41,992 nucleotides of DNA. Origin: Methylomagnum ishizawai. Its GTDB lineage: Bacteria; Pseudomonadota; Gammaproteobacteria; Methylococcales; Methylomonadaceae. Within the stretch, counting starts at the first letter, position 1, and the number at the start of each line of letters is the position of its first letter. Below the pieces are notes generated by a model. The model did no database searches. It saw only the letters and a list, made by a program, of their open reading frames with translations, and was not told the DNA's origin. The stretch is taken from NCBI GenBank assembly GCA_945861705.1, contig CAMAVM010000022.1, positions 1-41,992 on the forward strand, given 5' to 3'. Made by a program: the position numbers and the translations under genes. This document shows, piece by piece, positions 20,299 through 30,971 of this stretch.

Positions 20299-21600
20299 AT
20301 GCAAGTTTCTGTCGAGAAGACATCCGAATTAAGCAGAAAAATGACTGTTATCGTACCTGAAGCTGTCGTTCAGGAAAAAATGGCCGAGCGTTTAAAAACT
20401 TTGTCTCGTCAGGTCAAGATTGATGGTTTCCGCCCAGGCAAAGTGCCGCAGCACGTCGTCAACAAAATGTATGGCGAAAAGGTACGCGGTGAAGTGGCTG
20501 GGGATTTAATTCAATCCACCTATTATGATGCTTTGCGTGACCAAAAGTTAAATCCTGCTGGTCAACCCAAAATTCATGATTTGGATGAAACCGAAGGCTT
20601 CAAATATATCGCCGAGTTTGAGGTTTATCCTGAGATTTCCTTGGAAGGCATTGAAGGTTTGGCAATAACGCGCACTTCTGCGTCGGTAGAGGAAAGCGAT
20701 GTTGATGCGATGATCGAAAAATTGCAGACACAGAAAAAAACCTGGAATGAAGTTGAACGGGCTTCCCAGAGTAAAGATCGCATTACGATAGCTTTTTCAG
20801 GTGTGTGTGAAGGCGAAAATTTTACCGAAGGCAGGGTGCAAGATTTTCAAGTGGAAATCGGCGCAAAGCAAATGATTCCTGGCTTTGAAGATAATCTGAT
20901 GGGTCTTAAAAAAGACGATGGCAAAACCTTTTTGGTCACCTTCCCAGAAGATTACAGCAATGCAAAACTGGCTGGCAAAGCCGCCGATTTTGACGTTGAG
21001 ACTTTTAAGGTAGAAGAGCCAATATTGCCAGCGGTTGATGAAGAGTTCATCAAGGCTTATGGCACTCAAGATGGCTTATTGGCTACCTTTCGTGACGATA
21101 TAAAAACCAATATGCAGCGAGAACTTACCCAAGCGCTACATGGCAAATTGAAAAATTCGGTATTGGAGGCCTTGTACGAAAAAATCCAGCCGCCTGTTCC
21201 TAACATCTTGATCGACGAAGAAATTCAAACATTAATGAAGCCGTATCTTGAATCTGCCAAAAGAAATAAATTAAAACAGGCAGATTTGCAGTTGCCTAAG
21301 GAAATGTTTAAAGATCAGGCGCAGCGGCGCGTAGCTTTAGGGTTGATTTTGGGTGAAATCATCCATATTAAAGAAATTAAAGTTGACGACGAAAAAGTAC
21401 GCACGACAATAGAAGATATGGCGAAAAGCTACGAACAACCGGAGGCTTATGTATCATGGTACTACTCGGATAAGAGCCGTTTGCAGAGTGTTCAGCAAAT
21501 GGTGTTAGAGGATCAGACCGTCGAATGGCTGGTTTCACAGTCAAAAATATCTGATGAAACCGTAGGTTTTAGTGATATTATGGATGCAAATCAACGCTAA
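20299..21600 (+). CDS. tig: Trigger factor (ribosome-associated chaperone and prolyl isomerase)
   Basis: Trigger factor meets nascent chains at the ribosome exit tunnel. The 433 aa length agrees with E. coli (432). The N-terminal ribosome-binding signature is VDGFRPGKVP-like: KIDGFRPGKVPQHVV at about 41-55. The FKBP-type isomerase domain follows at about 160-245 (DRITIAFSGVCEG, MIPGFEDNLMGLKK), then the helical chaperone C-domain. A TATAAT at 20235-20240 about 60 bp upstream is a likely -10. It heads the conserved tig-clpP-clpX block with 11 bp before clpP. Confidence 0.97.
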   Translation: MQVSVEKTSELSRKMTVIVPEAVVQEKMAERLKTLSRQVKIDGFRPGKVPQHVVNKMYGEKVRGEVAGDLIQSTYYDALRDQKLNPAGQPKIHDLDETEGFKYIAEFEVYPEISLEGIEGLAITRTSASVEESDVDAMIEKLQTQKKTWNEVERASQSKDRITIAFSGVCEGENFTEGRVQDFQVEIGAKQMIPGFEDNLMGLKKDDGKTFLVTFPEDYSNAKLAGKAADFDVETFKVEEPILPAVDEEFIKAYGTQDGLLATFRDDIKTNMQRELTQALHGKLKNSVLEALYEKIQPPVPNILIDEEIQTLMKPYLESAKRNKLKQADLQLPKEMFKDQAQRRVALGLILGEIIHIKEIKVDDEKVRTTIEDMAKSYEQPEAYVSWYYSDKSRLQSVQQMVLEDQTVEWLVSQSKISDETVGFSDIMDANQR

Positions 21601-21611
21601 ACACATAATTA

Positions 21612-22259
21612 ATGTATAACAAACACAACAACATAAACCAGATTATATCGCCGCAAGCTGCCGGTACCTTAGTGCCGATTGTCATAGAGCAAACCGCGCG
21701 CGGTGAACGCAGTTTTGATATTTACTCCAGACTGTTAAAAGAACGCGTCATCTTCCTGATCGGTCAGGTTGAAGACTATATGGCTAATCTGGTGGTAGCG
21801 CAGTTGCTGTTTCTGGAGTCGGAAAATCCCGACAAAGATATACATCTATATATCAATTCGCCAGGTGGCTCGGTAACTGCGGGTATGTCAATTTACGACA
21901 CCATGCAGTTCATCAAGCCCGATGTCAGTACCATGTGTATTGGTCAAGCAGCCAGTATGGGTGCTTTGCTATTGACCGGTGGCGCTAAAGGTAAGCGTTA
22001 TTGCTTACCGCATTCACGCATGATGATCCACCAGCCTTTGGGTGGTTTTCAGGGGCAAGCGTCAGATATTGACATTCATGCGCGGGAAATATTGCTAATC
22101 AGAGACAAATTGAACAAGGTTTTATCGCATCATACTGGGCAGCCAGTAGAAAAAGTGGCAATTGATACCGACAGGGATAATTTTTTAAGCCCCGAAGATG
22201 CGGTCAGCTACGGTTTAATTGATAAAGTTTTGTCGAATAGAACTATTGCACCCGTTTAA
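21612..22259 (+). CDS. clpP: ATP-dependent Clp protease proteolytic subunit
   Basis: ClpP forms the two-ring serine protease chamber that works with ClpX. The 215 aa product has Ser115 in [14 protein letters not shown] and His140 in [11 protein letters not shown], with a downstream [11 protein letters not shown] segment that supplies Asp. The N-terminal stretch before [13 protein letters not shown] may be a propeptide. Start 21612 is only 11 bp after tig and has no strong ribosome site (CACATAATTA), so translation may depend on coupling. Confidence 0.97.
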   Translation: MYNKHNNINQIISPQAAGTLVPIVIEQTARGERSFDIYSRLLKERVIFLIGQVEDYMANLVVAQLLFLESENPDKDIHLYINSPGGSVTAGMSIYDTMQFIKPDVSTMCIGQAASMGALLLTGGAKGKRYCLPHSRMMIHQPLGGFQGQASDIDIHAREILLIRDKLNKVLSHHTGQPVEKVAIDTDRDNFLSPEDAVSYGLIDKVLSNRTIAPV

Positions 22260-22309
22260 GCAATATACAACAGTGACAAAACATTCGGATTTAGTGATTT
22301 TAGTGAAAG

Positions 22310-22320
22310 ATGATAATCAT
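22310..22320. promoter_or_regulatory. Fur-like palindrome upstream of clpX
   Basis: ATGATAATCAT is a perfect palindrome identical to the core of the Fur consensus; the flanking bases bring the 19 bp match to only 13. It lies 33 bp before clpX. It could be chance in an AT-rich gap. Confidence 0.3.
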
Positions 22321-22352
22321 ATTGGTATGGGCCTTTTCAGGAGTCCAAAACT

Positions 22353-23615
22353 ATGAGTAATGACAAACACAGCAAGGACGACGACAAGCTGCTTTATTGT
22401 TCATTTTGCGGCAAAAGCCAGCAAGAAGTCAGAAAGCTGATCGCAGGGCCGTCAGTTTACATCTGTGACGAATGCGTTGATTTATGCAACGACATCATCA
22501 AAGATGAATTGCTGGATAAGTCATCTTCCTTTTACGGCGGCGAGCTGCCCAAGCCCAAGCAAATCAAAGAAGAGCTTGATAGCTACGTGATAGGGCAAGA
22601 ACGCGCTAAGAAAATTCTGGCAGTGGCTGTTTACAATCATTATAAAAGGCTACGGAATAAGACCAAAAAAGACGGGGTAGAACTGGCAAAAAGCAATATT
22701 TTGCTGATTGGTCCAACCGGATCTGGCAAGACCTTATTGGCTGAAACTTTGGCTAGGCTGCTGGATGTGCCATTTACCATCGCTGATGCGACGACGTTGA
22801 CCGAAGCTGGCTATGTTGGTGAAGATGTCGAAAACATTATCCAAAAGATTTTGCAAAAATGCGATTACGATGTCGAAAAAGCCGAAACGGGCATCGTGTA
22901 TATTGATGAAATCGACAAAATATCACGCAAATCTGACAATCCCTCCATTACCCGCGACGTGTCTGGCGAAGGCGTACAACAGGCCTTATTAAAGCTGATC
23001 GAAGGCACGATTGCTTCAGTGCCACCGCAAGGCGGACGTAAACATCCACAACAAGAGTTTTTGCAAGTCAACACCGCTAATATCCTGTTTATCGTCGGTG
23101 GCGCGTTTGCTGGCTTGGATAAAGTCATCAAGGCACGTTCCGAAAAAGGCGGCATTGGTTTCTCTGCCGATGTTAAAACGAAAGATGAAAGCAAAAATGT
23201 CGGGCAACTTTTCGCTGATGTTGAGTCGGAAGACCTGATTAAATATGGTTTGATCCCTGAATTTGTGGGTCGATTACCTGTGGTTGCTACATTAGATGAA
23301 CTGGATGAAGCCGCTTTAATCAAAATCTTAACCGAACCCAAAAATGCCTTAATCAAGCAATATCAACATTTGTTTGAGATGGAAGGTGCAGAGTTAGAGT
23401 TTAGAGAAGACTCACTTGGTGCTATAGCACGTAAATCCATGGAACGGAAAACCGGTGCCAGGGGGTTAAGAACCATTGTCGAGAATGTCCTCCTCAACAC
23501 CATGTACGAACTGCCATCTGCCGATAATATCAGCAAGGTCGTGGTCGATGAAGGCGTTATTATGGGCGAAGCCGAGCCGTATCTGGTTTACGAGACGGAA
23601 AAAATAAAGGCTTAA
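22353..23615 (+). CDS. clpX: ATP-dependent Clp protease ATP-binding subunit ClpX
   Basis: ClpX is the hexameric AAA+ unfoldase that feeds substrates to ClpP. The 420 aa protein has the N-terminal zinc-binding domain (Cys16, Cys19, Cys38, Cys41), Walker A GPTGSGKT at 120-127, Walker [10 protein letters not shown], and the ClpP-contact loop region around [27 protein letters not shown] is the sensor II region. AGGAG gives a good ribosome site. An intrinsic terminator follows at 23643. Confidence 0.98.
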   Translation: MSNDKHSKDDDKLLYCSFCGKSQQEVRKLIAGPSVYICDECVDLCNDIIKDELLDKSSSFYGGELPKPKQIKEELDSYVIGQERAKKILAVAVYNHYKRLRNKTKKDGVELAKSNILLIGPTGSGKTLLAETLARLLDVPFTIADATTLTEAGYVGEDVENIIQKILQKCDYDVEKAETGIVYIDEIDKISRKSDNPSITRDVSGEGVQQALLKLIEGTIASVPPQGGRKHPQQEFLQVNTANILFIVGGAFAGLDKVIKARSEKGGIGFSADVKTKDESKNVGQLFADVESEDLIKYGLIPEFVGRLPVVATLDELDEAALIKILTEPKNALIKQYQHLFEMEGAELEFREDSLGAIARKSMERKTGARGLRTIVENVLLNTMYELPSADNISKVVVDEGVIMGEAEPYLVYETEKIKA

Positions 23616-23642
23616 ACGCAGCGGTTCATCAGGAACTCAGAT

Positions 23643-23673
23643 AAGGAGCTTTGCAGTTTAAAGCTCCTTTTTT
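23643..23673 (+). terminator. Intrinsic terminator after clpX
   Basis: AAGGAGCTTT (23643-23652) and AAAGCTCCTT (23660-23669) form a perfect 10 bp stem with a 7 nt loop and an unbroken T-run behind it. It ends the tig-clpP-clpX unit and separates it from lon. Confidence 0.9.
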
Positions 23674-23802
23674 GTTTTTGCCGACCTGCAATCCGCGAAA
23701 AATGTAAAAATATTGCTACGCCCATCTCGCTAATACAATTTCATTGTTGCTATTTGAAATAACATCCCCATAATCACAGCTAACGCACGTTTTGTTCCAT
23801 TA

Positions 23803-26229
23803 ATGGAAGCACAGAAGATGAAAGAATCAGAAATTTTAGTTCCCGTATTGCCGCTAAGGGATGTGGTCGTGTATCCCCACATGGTCATTCCTTTGTTTGT
23901 TGGCAGGCAGAAATCCATCGACGCATTGAATGCCGCCATGCTGGAAAACAAGCAAATTTTGCTGGTCGCGCAGAAAGAAGCCGGAGTCGATGAGCCAGAT
24001 TTTACCGATTTGTATGAAGTTGGCACTTTAGCTAATATCTTACAGCTATTGAAACTGCCGGATGGTACCGTTAAGGTGTTGGTAGAAGGTAGCGAACGTA
24101 GCCAAGTCCTGAGCTATAAAGAAACCGATGGCTTTATATCAGCTACCGTGTCAAAAATTAATGACATTCTGCTTATTTCCGAGCAAAAGCTGGATGCCTT
24201 AAAGCGCACGGTCATGAATACCTTCGATCAGTACGTTAAATTCAATAACAAAATTCCGCCCGAAGTGCTGAATGTATTGAGTGGCGTTGATGACCCTAGC
24301 CGACTTGCTGATACGATGGCGGCACACATCGCCATCAAAATCCACGAAAAACAAGTGATACTCGAAACCGCCGACATTGAGCAACGCCTGGAAGTGCTGA
24401 TGGCACTCATGGAAGGTGAAGTTGATATTCTGGAAATGGAAAAGAAAATCCGGGTGCGCGTAAAGCAGCAAATGGAAAAAAACCAACGGGAGTATTATCT
24501 CAACGAACAGATGAAAGCCATCCAAAAGGAATTGGGTGATATGGACGATGTGCCTAACGAGATCGAAGACTTGGAAAACAAGATCGAAGAAGCTGGCATG
24601 TCTAAAGAAGCGAAAACCAAAGCCAACACAGAGCTAAATAAACTTAAGTTGATGTCGCCGATGTCCGCCGAAGCCACGGTTGTAAGGAATTACATCGACT
24701 GGATGGTGAATGTGCCGTGGAAGAAAAAAACCAAGGTCACACGGGTGCTGAAAGATGCCGAGCAAATTCTTGAATCTGAGCATTACGGACTGGAAAAGGT
24801 TAAAGAACGCATCTTGGAGTATCTTGCGGTGCAACAACGCGTTAAACAGCTTAAAGGACCGATATTATGTTTAGTTGGGCCGCCTGGGGTTGGCAAAACC
24901 TCGTTAGGCGAATCCATCGCCAGAGCGACTAACCGTAAGTATGTGCGGATGGCCTTGGGTGGCGTTCGAGATGAAGCGGAAATTCGCGGTCATCGGCGCA
25001 CGTATATTGGCTCCATGCCAGGCAAAATCTTGCAGAGCATGGCAAAAGTCAAAACCCGAAATCCCTTATTTTTGCTGGATGAAATTGACAAGATGGCGGC
25101 TGATTTCCGTGGCGATCCTGCATCAGCCTTACTGGAAGTGCTTGATCCAGAGCAAAATCACACTTTCTCTGATCATTATCTGGAAGTCGATTTTGATTTG
25201 TCTGATGTGATGTTTGTTGCTACAGCCAATACCATGAACATCCCGCCTGCCTTGTTGGACAGGATGGAAGTAATAAGGATTGCCGGTTATACTGAAGATG
25301 AAAAAATAAACATAGCACTCAAGTACCTAATTCAAAAGCAGATAAAAAATAATGGCTTGAAAGAGCGCGAAATTGAAATTACTGAAACAGCAGTCAGGGA
25401 TATGATCCGTTATTACTCCCGCGAGGCTGGGGTACGTAGTCTTGAGCGCGATATTTCAAAAATATGCCGCAAAGTCGTGAAAAATTTGTTGCTTGCGCCT
25501 AGTCAGGAAAAAACAGTTATCACACCCGAAAACCTGAATAACTACTTGGGAGTCAAACGCTATCATTATGGTCTTGCCGAAGAGCAGGATCAAATTGGAC
25601 AAGTCACCGGATTGGCCTGGACTGAAGTGGGCGGGGAGATGTTGACTATAGAGACGGCGGTTACCCCAGGTAAGGGCAAACAGTCGGCCACCGGCAAGTT
25701 AGGCGACGTGATGAAGGAATCTATCGAGGCCGCTATGACAGTGGTCAGGAGTCGTTCCGACATACTGGGGCTGGATAACGAAATCTTTCAAAAGAATGAT
25801 ATTCATATTCACGTACCGGAAGGGGCGACACCGAAAGATGGCCCTAGCGCGGGGATTGCCATGTGTACGGCAATTGTTTCGGCGCTTACCAAAATTCCGG
25901 TTCGCGCTAATGTCGCCATGACGGGGGAAATCACCTTACGCGGCCAAGTATTACCGATTGGTGGGTTAAAGGAAAAGCTGTTGGCTGCCCATCGGGGCGG
26001 CATTACTACAGTTTTAATCCCTGCTGAAAATGAAAAAGATTTGGTTGAGATACCCGAAAATATTAAGCAGAATTTGCTTATAAAACCGGTGCAATGGATA
26101 GATGAAGTGCTGGAAGTAGCCTTGCAGTATATGCCTAGTCCGTTGGTGAAAATCGCCAGTGACGAGCAAGCTAAAGGCGAAACTGACACGGTCAAAATCA
26201 AACCTAGTCCTGGTGTAATAGCGCACTGA
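23803..26229 (+). CDS. lon: ATP-dependent protease Lon (class III heat-shock type)
   Basis: Lon degrades damaged and selected regulatory proteins. The 808 aa protein has an N-terminal substrate domain ([23 protein letters not shown]), a coiled-coil middle, an AAA+ domain with Walker [10 protein letters not shown] from Gly359, and a protease domain with Ser682 in [11 protein letters not shown] and Lys725 in [14 protein letters not shown], the Ser-Lys dyad. These positions agree with E. coli S679/K722 shifted by three. It has its own upstream region after the clpX terminator; I could not identify a clear sigma32 promoter. Confidence 0.98.
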   Translation: MEAQKMKESEILVPVLPLRDVVVYPHMVIPLFVGRQKSIDALNAAMLENKQILLVAQKEAGVDEPDFTDLYEVGTLANILQLLKLPDGTVKVLVEGSERSQVLSYKETDGFISATVSKINDILLISEQKLDALKRTVMNTFDQYVKFNNKIPPEVLNVLSGVDDPSRLADTMAAHIAIKIHEKQVILETADIEQRLEVLMALMEGEVDILEMEKKIRVRVKQQMEKNQREYYLNEQMKAIQKELGDMDDVPNEIEDLENKIEEAGMSKEAKTKANTELNKLKLMSPMSAEATVVRNYIDWMVNVPWKKKTKVTRVLKDAEQILESEHYGLEKVKERILEYLAVQQRVKQLKGPILCLVGPPGVGKTSLGESIARATNRKYVRMALGGVRDEAEIRGHRRTYIGSMPGKILQSMAKVKTRNPLFLLDEIDKMAADFRGDPASALLEVLDPEQNHTFSDHYLEVDFDLSDVMFVATANTMNIPPALLDRMEVIRIAGYTEDEKINIALKYLIQKQIKNNGLKEREIEITETAVRDMIRYYSREAGVRSLERDISKICRKVVKNLLLAPSQEKTVITPENLNNYLGVKRYHYGLAEEQDQIGQVTGLAWTEVGGEMLTIETAVTPGKGKQSATGKLGDVMKESIEAAMTVVRSRSDILGLDNEIFQKNDIHIHVPEGATPKDGPSAGIAMCTAIVSALTKIPVRANVAMTGEITLRGQVLPIGGLKEKLLAAHRGGITTVLIPAENEKDLVEIPENIKQNLLIKPVQWIDEVLEVALQYMPSPLVKIASDEQAKGETDTVKIKPSPGVIAH

Positions 26230-26285
26230 AACAGTGCGTGTGGGTATTAAATGGTCAGGATGCAAGATACACTGATCTTTAATGC

Positions 26286-26315
26286 TTGACACTGTGCGAA
26301 GGCAGTTGTTATAAA
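26286..26315 (+). promoter_or_regulatory. Probable sigma70 promoter of hupB
   Basis: TTGACA (26286-26291, perfect -35) and TATAAA (26310-26315) have an 18 bp spacer. Transcription would start near 26322, giving an untranslated leader of about 115 nt before hupB. Confidence 0.75.
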
Positions 26316-26436
26316 TACCCTGGGTTTATTCTTATGTAATCGATTGAGCCACTATAAGAATCAAAACACTGTTCTTGCAACATAAAAACTACGTACACTT
26401 TCCTAACTAAATACTCACTTTCCTAAGGGGGAATAA

Positions 26437-26709
26437 ATGAATAAATCGGAACTTATTGATGCTATTGCAGAGTCTTCAGGATTATCGAAGGCTGATTCTG
26501 GCCGTGCTTTGGAAGGTTTTATCAGTTCAGTAACTGGTGCATTAAGCAGAGGCGACTCTGTAACGTTGGTTGGTTTTGGTACTTATCTTGTAAAAGAAAG
26601 GGCTGAACGTTTAGGACGCAATCCTCAAACAGGGCGTGAGATAACCATTCAAGCAGCAAAAATCCCGTCATTTAAGGCTGGTAAAACTCTTAAAGATGCT
26701 ATAAAATAG
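26437..26709 (+). CDS. hupB: DNA-binding protein HU-beta
   Basis: HU is a small histone-like protein that bends DNA non-specifically as a dimer. The 90 aa product shows [12 protein letters not shown] at the start, the GFGTY turn, the DNA-contacting arm [13 protein letters not shown] and the end [10 protein letters not shown]. The strong ribosome site AAGGGGG lies 6 bp before the ATG. It follows lon as in E. coli. The tRNA-Val gene starts 12 bp after its stop, so both may share a transcript. Confidence 0.97.
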   Translation: MNKSELIDAIAESSGLSKADSGRALEGFISSVTGALSRGDSVTLVGFGTYLVKERAERLGRNPQTGREITIQAAKIPSFKAGKTLKDAIK

Positions 26710-26721
26710 TCGTCTTTAGTC

Positions 26722-26797
26722 GGGTGCTTAGCTCAGCTGGGAGAGCATCGCCCTTACAAGGCGAGGGTCGGGGGTTCGATCCCCTCAGCACCCACCA
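26722..26797 (+). tRNA. tRNA-Val (anticodon TAC)
   Basis: This is a 76 nt tRNA with CCA. The acceptor GGGTGCT pairs with AGCACCC, the D-arm is TAGCTCAGCTGGGAGAGC, the anticodon arm CGCCCTTACAAGGCG shows TAC, and the T-arm is GGGGGTTCGATCCCC. It is followed 6 bp later by tRNA-Asp. Confidence 0.97.
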
Positions 26798-26803
26798 GAC
26801 TTT

Positions 26804-26880
26804 GGAGCGGTAGTTCAGTTGGTTAGAATACCGGCCTGTCACGCCGGTGGTCGCGGGTTCGAGCCCCGTCCGCTCCGCCA
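26804..26880 (+). tRNA. tRNA-Asp (anticodon GTC)
   Basis: This is a 77 nt tRNA with CCA. The acceptor GGAGCGG pairs with CCGCTCC, the D-arm is TAGTTCAGTTGGTTAGAATA, the anticodon arm CCGGCCTGTCACGCCGG shows GTC, and the T-arm is CGGGTTCGAGCCCCG. It is the last gene before a strong terminator. Confidence 0.97.
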
Positions 26881-26885
26881 AATAT

Positions 26886-26921
26886 AAAGCCCCGTTCCGA
26901 TAGGTTCGGGGCTTTTTTTTT
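26886..26921 (+). terminator. Intrinsic terminator after the tRNA pair
   Basis: AAAGCCCCG (26886-26894) and CGGGGCTTT (26907-26915) form a 9 bp stem that runs into a T9 tract. It ends the hupB/tRNA-Val/tRNA-Asp transcript ahead of ppiD. Confidence 0.9.
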
Positions 26922-26994
26922 AATAGGGTTTTCTGGGGAGTGCTGATAAAACCAGTACTTACTTAGATAATATAGCTTCTTTGGGATTGAGTTC

Positions 26995-28866
26995 ATGCTG
27001 ACGACAATTAGAGAAAAGGCGCAAGGCACCTTTGCTTGGATCATCTTGATAGTAATATGTGTACCGTTTGCGTTATGGGGTATTCAAAATTACGTAGATA
27101 CGGGTAAGGAAGCGGCGGTTGCATCCGTTGGTGATAAAGATTTTTATCAGCGTGATGTCAACAAAGCTTACGAACAATACGCCCAGAATTTTCAGGGCAT
27201 GACGGTTGATGAGCAGCTTTTAAAGCAGCAATCGTTGGATAAACTAATTAAAGATGAAGTGTTATTGCAGTACGCACATGCAGAAGGATTGGTCGCAACC
27301 GATTCTAGCACACGAGCCTTTATCGAAACCTTGCCGTATTTTCAAACCGATGGCAAATTTGATGACAAGCGCTATAAATCGCTGCTTACTTCACAAAGAA
27401 TGTCATCGGCTGAGTTTGTGAACAAAATTAAAAGCGCGCTGATTATGGAGCAATTTCAGCGTAGTATCATTGACAGCAGTTTTGCGACGCAATATGCGAT
27501 TGATAATTTCTTCAAAATTCAAAATCAACAACGCGATGTCGATTATGTAACCGTCGCTGTTGAAAAAATAACGACACAACCCAGTGACCAAGATATTGCA
27601 GCTTATTACCAGCAGCATCAAGCTGAGTACAAAATACCAGAGCAGGTTTCTGTAGAGTACGTAGAACTTTCGTTGGGAGACATTGCTAAAAAAATTGAAG
27701 TGACCGACGATAAGCTCCGTGCTTATTATGAAGAACAAAAAGAACAATACAGCACACCAGAACGGCGCAAAATCAGCCATATTCTGTTTGCCGTCAATGC
27801 AAAAACCGATGACAAAACAGCGTTGGCAAAAGCTGTAAAAGCGCAACAAGATTTGAAGAGTAAAGACTTTGCTGCAATAGCTGCGGAGGTGTCCGATGAT
27901 AAACTCACCGCTAAAAAGGGCGGCGATTTAGGTTTGTTCATCGTAGGTAGTATGGAAAAATCATTTGAAGAAGTGGCAAGTGCCTTAAAAGCAGGTGAAG
28001 TGTCTAAACCAGTCAAGTCTTCATTTGGTTATCATTTGATCAAAGTGACCGAGTTAGTCGCTGGCGACGTTAAGTCTTTTGAAACCGTTAAGAACGAAGT
28101 CACCAAAGCCTATCAAAAGGCTCAGGCTGAAAATGCCTTTTACGAAGCGGGTGAAAAGCTGACTCAAATGAGCTATGAAAATCCAGATAATTTGTTGACT
28201 GTATCTGAAGCACTTAGCCTTACCGTTAACAAGTCGGGATTATTTGCCAAAGACAAAGGCGATAAAATCGCCGCAGAGCAAAAAATTCGTGATGCTGCAT
28301 TTTCTGAGGAAGTATTGCAAGGCAATAATAGTGCGCCGATTGAATTAGGTGCGGATCGTTTGGTTGTATTACGGCTGCTCGAGCGCAAACCAGCCGCAGT
28401 ACGCGAGCTAAATGCCGTCAAACAAGATGTGATTGCTGCACTCAATAGCGATAAGGCCAGCAAGCAAACGATTGAACAGGCAAATAAGATCAAGCAACGA
28501 GTACAAGCTGGAGAAACTATCCAGAAAGTAGCTGCCGAGCTTAAGTTGGCTGTAAAAGAGTCAATTGGCTTGACGCGTAGCAAGAACGCTTTACCAGAAC
28601 AACTTAGCGATGCGATTTTTAAAGCAGCAAAGCCAGTTGCTGGTAAAGCAACGACTTTTACTGTTGGGCTACCTACTGGTGAACAGGTTGTGGTCAGTCT
28701 GAAAAAAGTCGCCTTGGGTGTTATTAGCGATGATGATAAGAAACAGATGCAATTGGCTAAGAAGAATCTCGCCAAGGCATTTGGTCAGTCAGAATTTAAT
28801 GCAATGCTAGCTAGCTTGCAAGCAAATGCGGATGTTTCTATTAAAGCTCAACCTAAGTCGCAGTAA
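26995..28866 (+). CDS. ppiD: Peptidyl-prolyl isomerase PpiD, membrane-anchored periplasmic chaperone
   Basis: PpiD is held in the inner membrane near the Sec translocon and assists folding of exported proteins. The 623 aa protein has one N-terminal membrane helix (FAWIILIVICVPFALWGI, about 13-30), a SurA-like N-terminal chaperone region (FYQRDVNKAYEQYAQNF, LDKLIKDEVLLQYA), and a parvulin domain at about 256-355 (RRKISHILFAV, KGGDLGLFIVGSM, VKSSFGYHLIKVTE). A long helical C-terminus follows. The order lon-hupB-ppiD is the E. coli order, here with two tRNAs inserted. Confidence 0.95.
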   Translation: MLTTIREKAQGTFAWIILIVICVPFALWGIQNYVDTGKEAAVASVGDKDFYQRDVNKAYEQYAQNFQGMTVDEQLLKQQSLDKLIKDEVLLQYAHAEGLVATDSSTRAFIETLPYFQTDGKFDDKRYKSLLTSQRMSSAEFVNKIKSALIMEQFQRSIIDSSFATQYAIDNFFKIQNQQRDVDYVTVAVEKITTQPSDQDIAAYYQQHQAEYKIPEQVSVEYVELSLGDIAKKIEVTDDKLRAYYEEQKEQYSTPERRKISHILFAVNAKTDDKTALAKAVKAQQDLKSKDFAAIAAEVSDDKLTAKKGGDLGLFIVGSMEKSFEEVASALKAGEVSKPVKSSFGYHLIKVTELVAGDVKSFETVKNEVTKAYQKAQAENAFYEAGEKLTQMSYENPDNLLTVSEALSLTVNKSGLFAKDKGDKIAAEQKIRDAAFSEEVLQGNNSAPIELGADRLVVLRLLERKPAAVRELNAVKQDVIAALNSDKASKQTIEQANKIKQRVQAGETIQKVAAELKLAVKESIGLTRSKNALPEQLSDAIFKAAKPVAGKATTFTVGLPTGEQVVVSLKKVALGVISDDDKKQMQLAKKNLAKAFGQSEFNAMLASLQANADVSIKAQPKSQ

Positions 28867-28881
28867 CACATAAACAAACCT

Positions 28882-28912
28882 AGCCGATAGATCAATCACT
28901 GATTTATCGGCT
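28882..28912. terminator. Hairpin between convergent ppiD and proS
   Basis: AGCCGATA (28882-28889) and TATCGGCT (28905-28912) pair, with ATCA/TGAT extending the stem across a mismatch. It lies between the two convergent stop codons and may act both ways, although the T-runs are poor (GGTTTGTTT on the minus side). Confidence 0.5.
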
Positions 28913-28942
28913 GGATTTCAGCTTACAAACTTCACAAACAGA

Positions 28943-30664
28943 TTAAACCGCGTTTTCAGCAAGTTTAGCTTGCAAAAACCCCATAAGGTCAGTAAACGGA
29001 ATTTCCTGATTTTGCTCTACGGTTCTCGCTTTATATTCCACCAAACCCGTATCCAAACCCTTATCGCTGATGATGATACAGTGTGGAATACCTATCAGTT
29101 CCATATCAGAGAACATGAAACCGGCTCGTACCTTGCGGTCATCAAACAATACCTCAATACCCACTTTTAACAAATTCTGATAGAGTTGTTCGGCGGCGGT
29201 TTTCAGGCGTTCTGATTTGTGCATGTTCATGGGGCAGATAGCCACTTGGAAAGGCGCAAGGCTGGCAGGCCATAAGATGCCTCGTGCATCATGGTTTTGC
29301 TCAATGGCTGATGCGACCACGCGGGAAACGCCAATTCCGTAACAACCCATTATCATCGTCTGGTTTTTACCGTTTTCGTTGATAACGTCCGCTTTCATAG
29401 CAGCACTATATTTTGTGCCGAGTTGAAAGATATGGCCGACTTCAATTCCCCGTGCAATTTCTATTTTACCTAAGCCATCCGGGCTGATGTCGCCTTCAAC
29501 TACCGTGCGAAGGTCTTCAATTTGTGCAGGGAAGGGTAGGTCACGTCCCCAGTTGACTCCGGTGAAATGTTGTCCATCTTCATTAGCACCACAGACAAAA
29601 TTAGCCATTAAGGTCACACTGCGGTCAGCGATGATCTTCATGGTTAAATTGATAGGTCCAATAGAACCCGGTTTGCAATGGCAGTTTTGGTTGATTTCCG
29701 CATCATTTGCGAAGGTGAGCGGCGCGAAAATACCGTCTATTTTTTCCACTTTGAGTGGATTCAGCTCGTGGTCTCCTCTCAGTAACAGAGCAACCAGCGT
29801 GTCATCATCACCTTTTACAATCAGTGTTTTCAGGCACTGTTGGACAGGAATGGTTAAAAATTGACTGACTTCTTCAATGCTATGCTGATCGGGTGTGCTA
29901 GCCTTGGTGAATTCTGCACTGGCAGCATCACGGTTGCCAACTGGCATGACAGCTTCGGCTTTTTCGACATTGGCGGCATAATCGCCTTCATCAGAAAAGG
30001 CAATGGCATCTTCGCCCGATTCAGCCAAGACATGAAACTCATGGGATACCGCGCCGCCAATTGAACCTGAATCCGCGATGACGGCACGAAACTTCAAGCC
30101 AAAGCGGGTAAATATCGTGGTATAGGTTTGGTGCATGACGGCGTAGGTTTCATCAAGTGATTCCTGGCTTAAGTGGAAGGAATACGCATCTTTCATGATG
30201 AATTCACGGCAGCGCATCACGCCAAAACGTGGACGGATTTCATCACGAAATTTAGTTTGAATTTGGTAATAATTGATGGGCAATTGCTTGTAACTTTTGA
30301 TCTCGTTACGTGCCAGATCGGTAATAATCTCCTCGTGTGTAGGGCCAAGGCAAAAATCGCGGTCGTGGCGGTCTTTTAATCGCGCCAGTTCTGGACCGTA
30401 TTTTTCCCAACGACCGGTTTCTTGCCATAATTCAGCAGGTTGCAAGGCTGGCATTAGCACTTCAAGTGCACCCGCCTTATCCATTTCTTCGCGTACTATC
30501 GCCTCAACTTTCCTGAGTACACGAAGACCTAATGGAAGCCAAGTATAAAGCCCTGCGGCGAGTTTACGGATTAATCCGGCTCGTAGCATCAGTTGGTGGC
30601 TGATAACGACAGCATCGGCAGGTATTTCTTTTACAGTATTAAGTGGAAACTGGGATGTACGCAT
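28943..30664 (-). CDS. proS: Prolyl-tRNA synthetase, bacterial type
   Basis: This class II synthetase charges tRNA-Pro and edits mischarged Ala. The 573 aa protein shows the bacterial (long) form. Motif 1 lies around [28 protein letters not shown]. Motif 2 is [26 protein letters not shown]. The inserted YbaK-like editing domain falls at about 225-400 ([12 protein letters not shown]). Motif 3 is [17 protein letters not shown], followed by the anticodon-binding domain. It is convergent with ppiD. The ribosome site is weak (AAGAAA). Confidence 0.97.
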   Translation of the reverse strand: MRTSQFPLNTVKEIPADAVVISHQLMLRAGLIRKLAAGLYTWLPLGLRVLRKVEAIVREEMDKAGALEVLMPALQPAELWQETGRWEKYGPELARLKDRHDRDFCLGPTHEEIITDLARNEIKSYKQLPINYYQIQTKFRDEIRPRFGVMRCREFIMKDAYSFHLSQESLDETYAVMHQTYTTIFTRFGLKFRAVIADSGSIGGAVSHEFHVLAESGEDAIAFSDEGDYAANVEKAEAVMPVGNRDAASAEFTKASTPDQHSIEEVSQFLTIPVQQCLKTLIVKGDDDTLVALLLRGDHELNPLKVEKIDGIFAPLTFANDAEINQNCHCKPGSIGPINLTMKIIADRSVTLMANFVCGANEDGQHFTGVNWGRDLPFPAQIEDLRTVVEGDISPDGLGKIEIARGIEVGHIFQLGTKYSAAMKADVINENGKNQTMIMGCYGIGVSRVVASAIEQNHDARGILWPASLAPFQVAICPMNMHKSERLKTAAEQLYQNLLKVGIEVLFDDRKVRAGFMFSDMELIGIPHCIIISDKGLDTGLVEYKARTVEQNQEIPFTDLMGFLQAKLAENAV

Positions 30665-30971
30665 GTTATTTCTTGGTAAAAAATTGGCTATTTTACAGGG
30701 TTAACAGCTATTTCGTAGTGTTCTTATGGTATGAATTAATGCTGGCTTTTGACGCACCTATTCTGCAACAAAAATAGCGAACACAATCACATTATTAGAC
30801 AAAGTACCTTAGGAATGGCTTATTTCATATATAATCCAATCAGGATTTTTATGGCTAAAAGCTGACATTCTGTACGCCCAATAATCGAGCTAGCAGGGCT
30901 TTTTACAGTGCTGCATACTGATTCGTACTCACTCAAAAATTAACCACTAACGGGCTAAGAAGTTTAATTTA
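30665..30971. other. Divergent intergenic region between proS and the GGDEF-EAL gene
   Basis: This 307 bp AT-rich interval must hold the promoters of both divergent genes. A perfect TATAAT at 30830-30835 on the plus strand is a likely -10 for the GGDEF-EAL gene, without a convincing -35. That would give a leader of about 130 nt. I searched for a c-di-GMP riboswitch motif by eye and did not see one. No gene is visible. Confidence 0.45.

Noticed and set aside
23700..23802. Possible sigma32 heat-shock promoter of lon (TTGAA and CCCCAT near 23755-23770)
   Set aside because: The two boxes are only 7 bp apart, far shorter than the 13-17 bp required.
26699..26881. Minus-strand open frame across tRNA-Val and tRNA-Asp
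   Set aside because: It translates two tRNA genes backwards (GLEPATTGVTGRYSNQLNY, GSNPRPSPCKGDALPAEL); no protein is expected.
30840..30971. Possible c-di-GMP riboswitch before the GGDEF-EAL gene
   Set aside because: I looked for the GEMM-type conserved core in the leader and did not find it.
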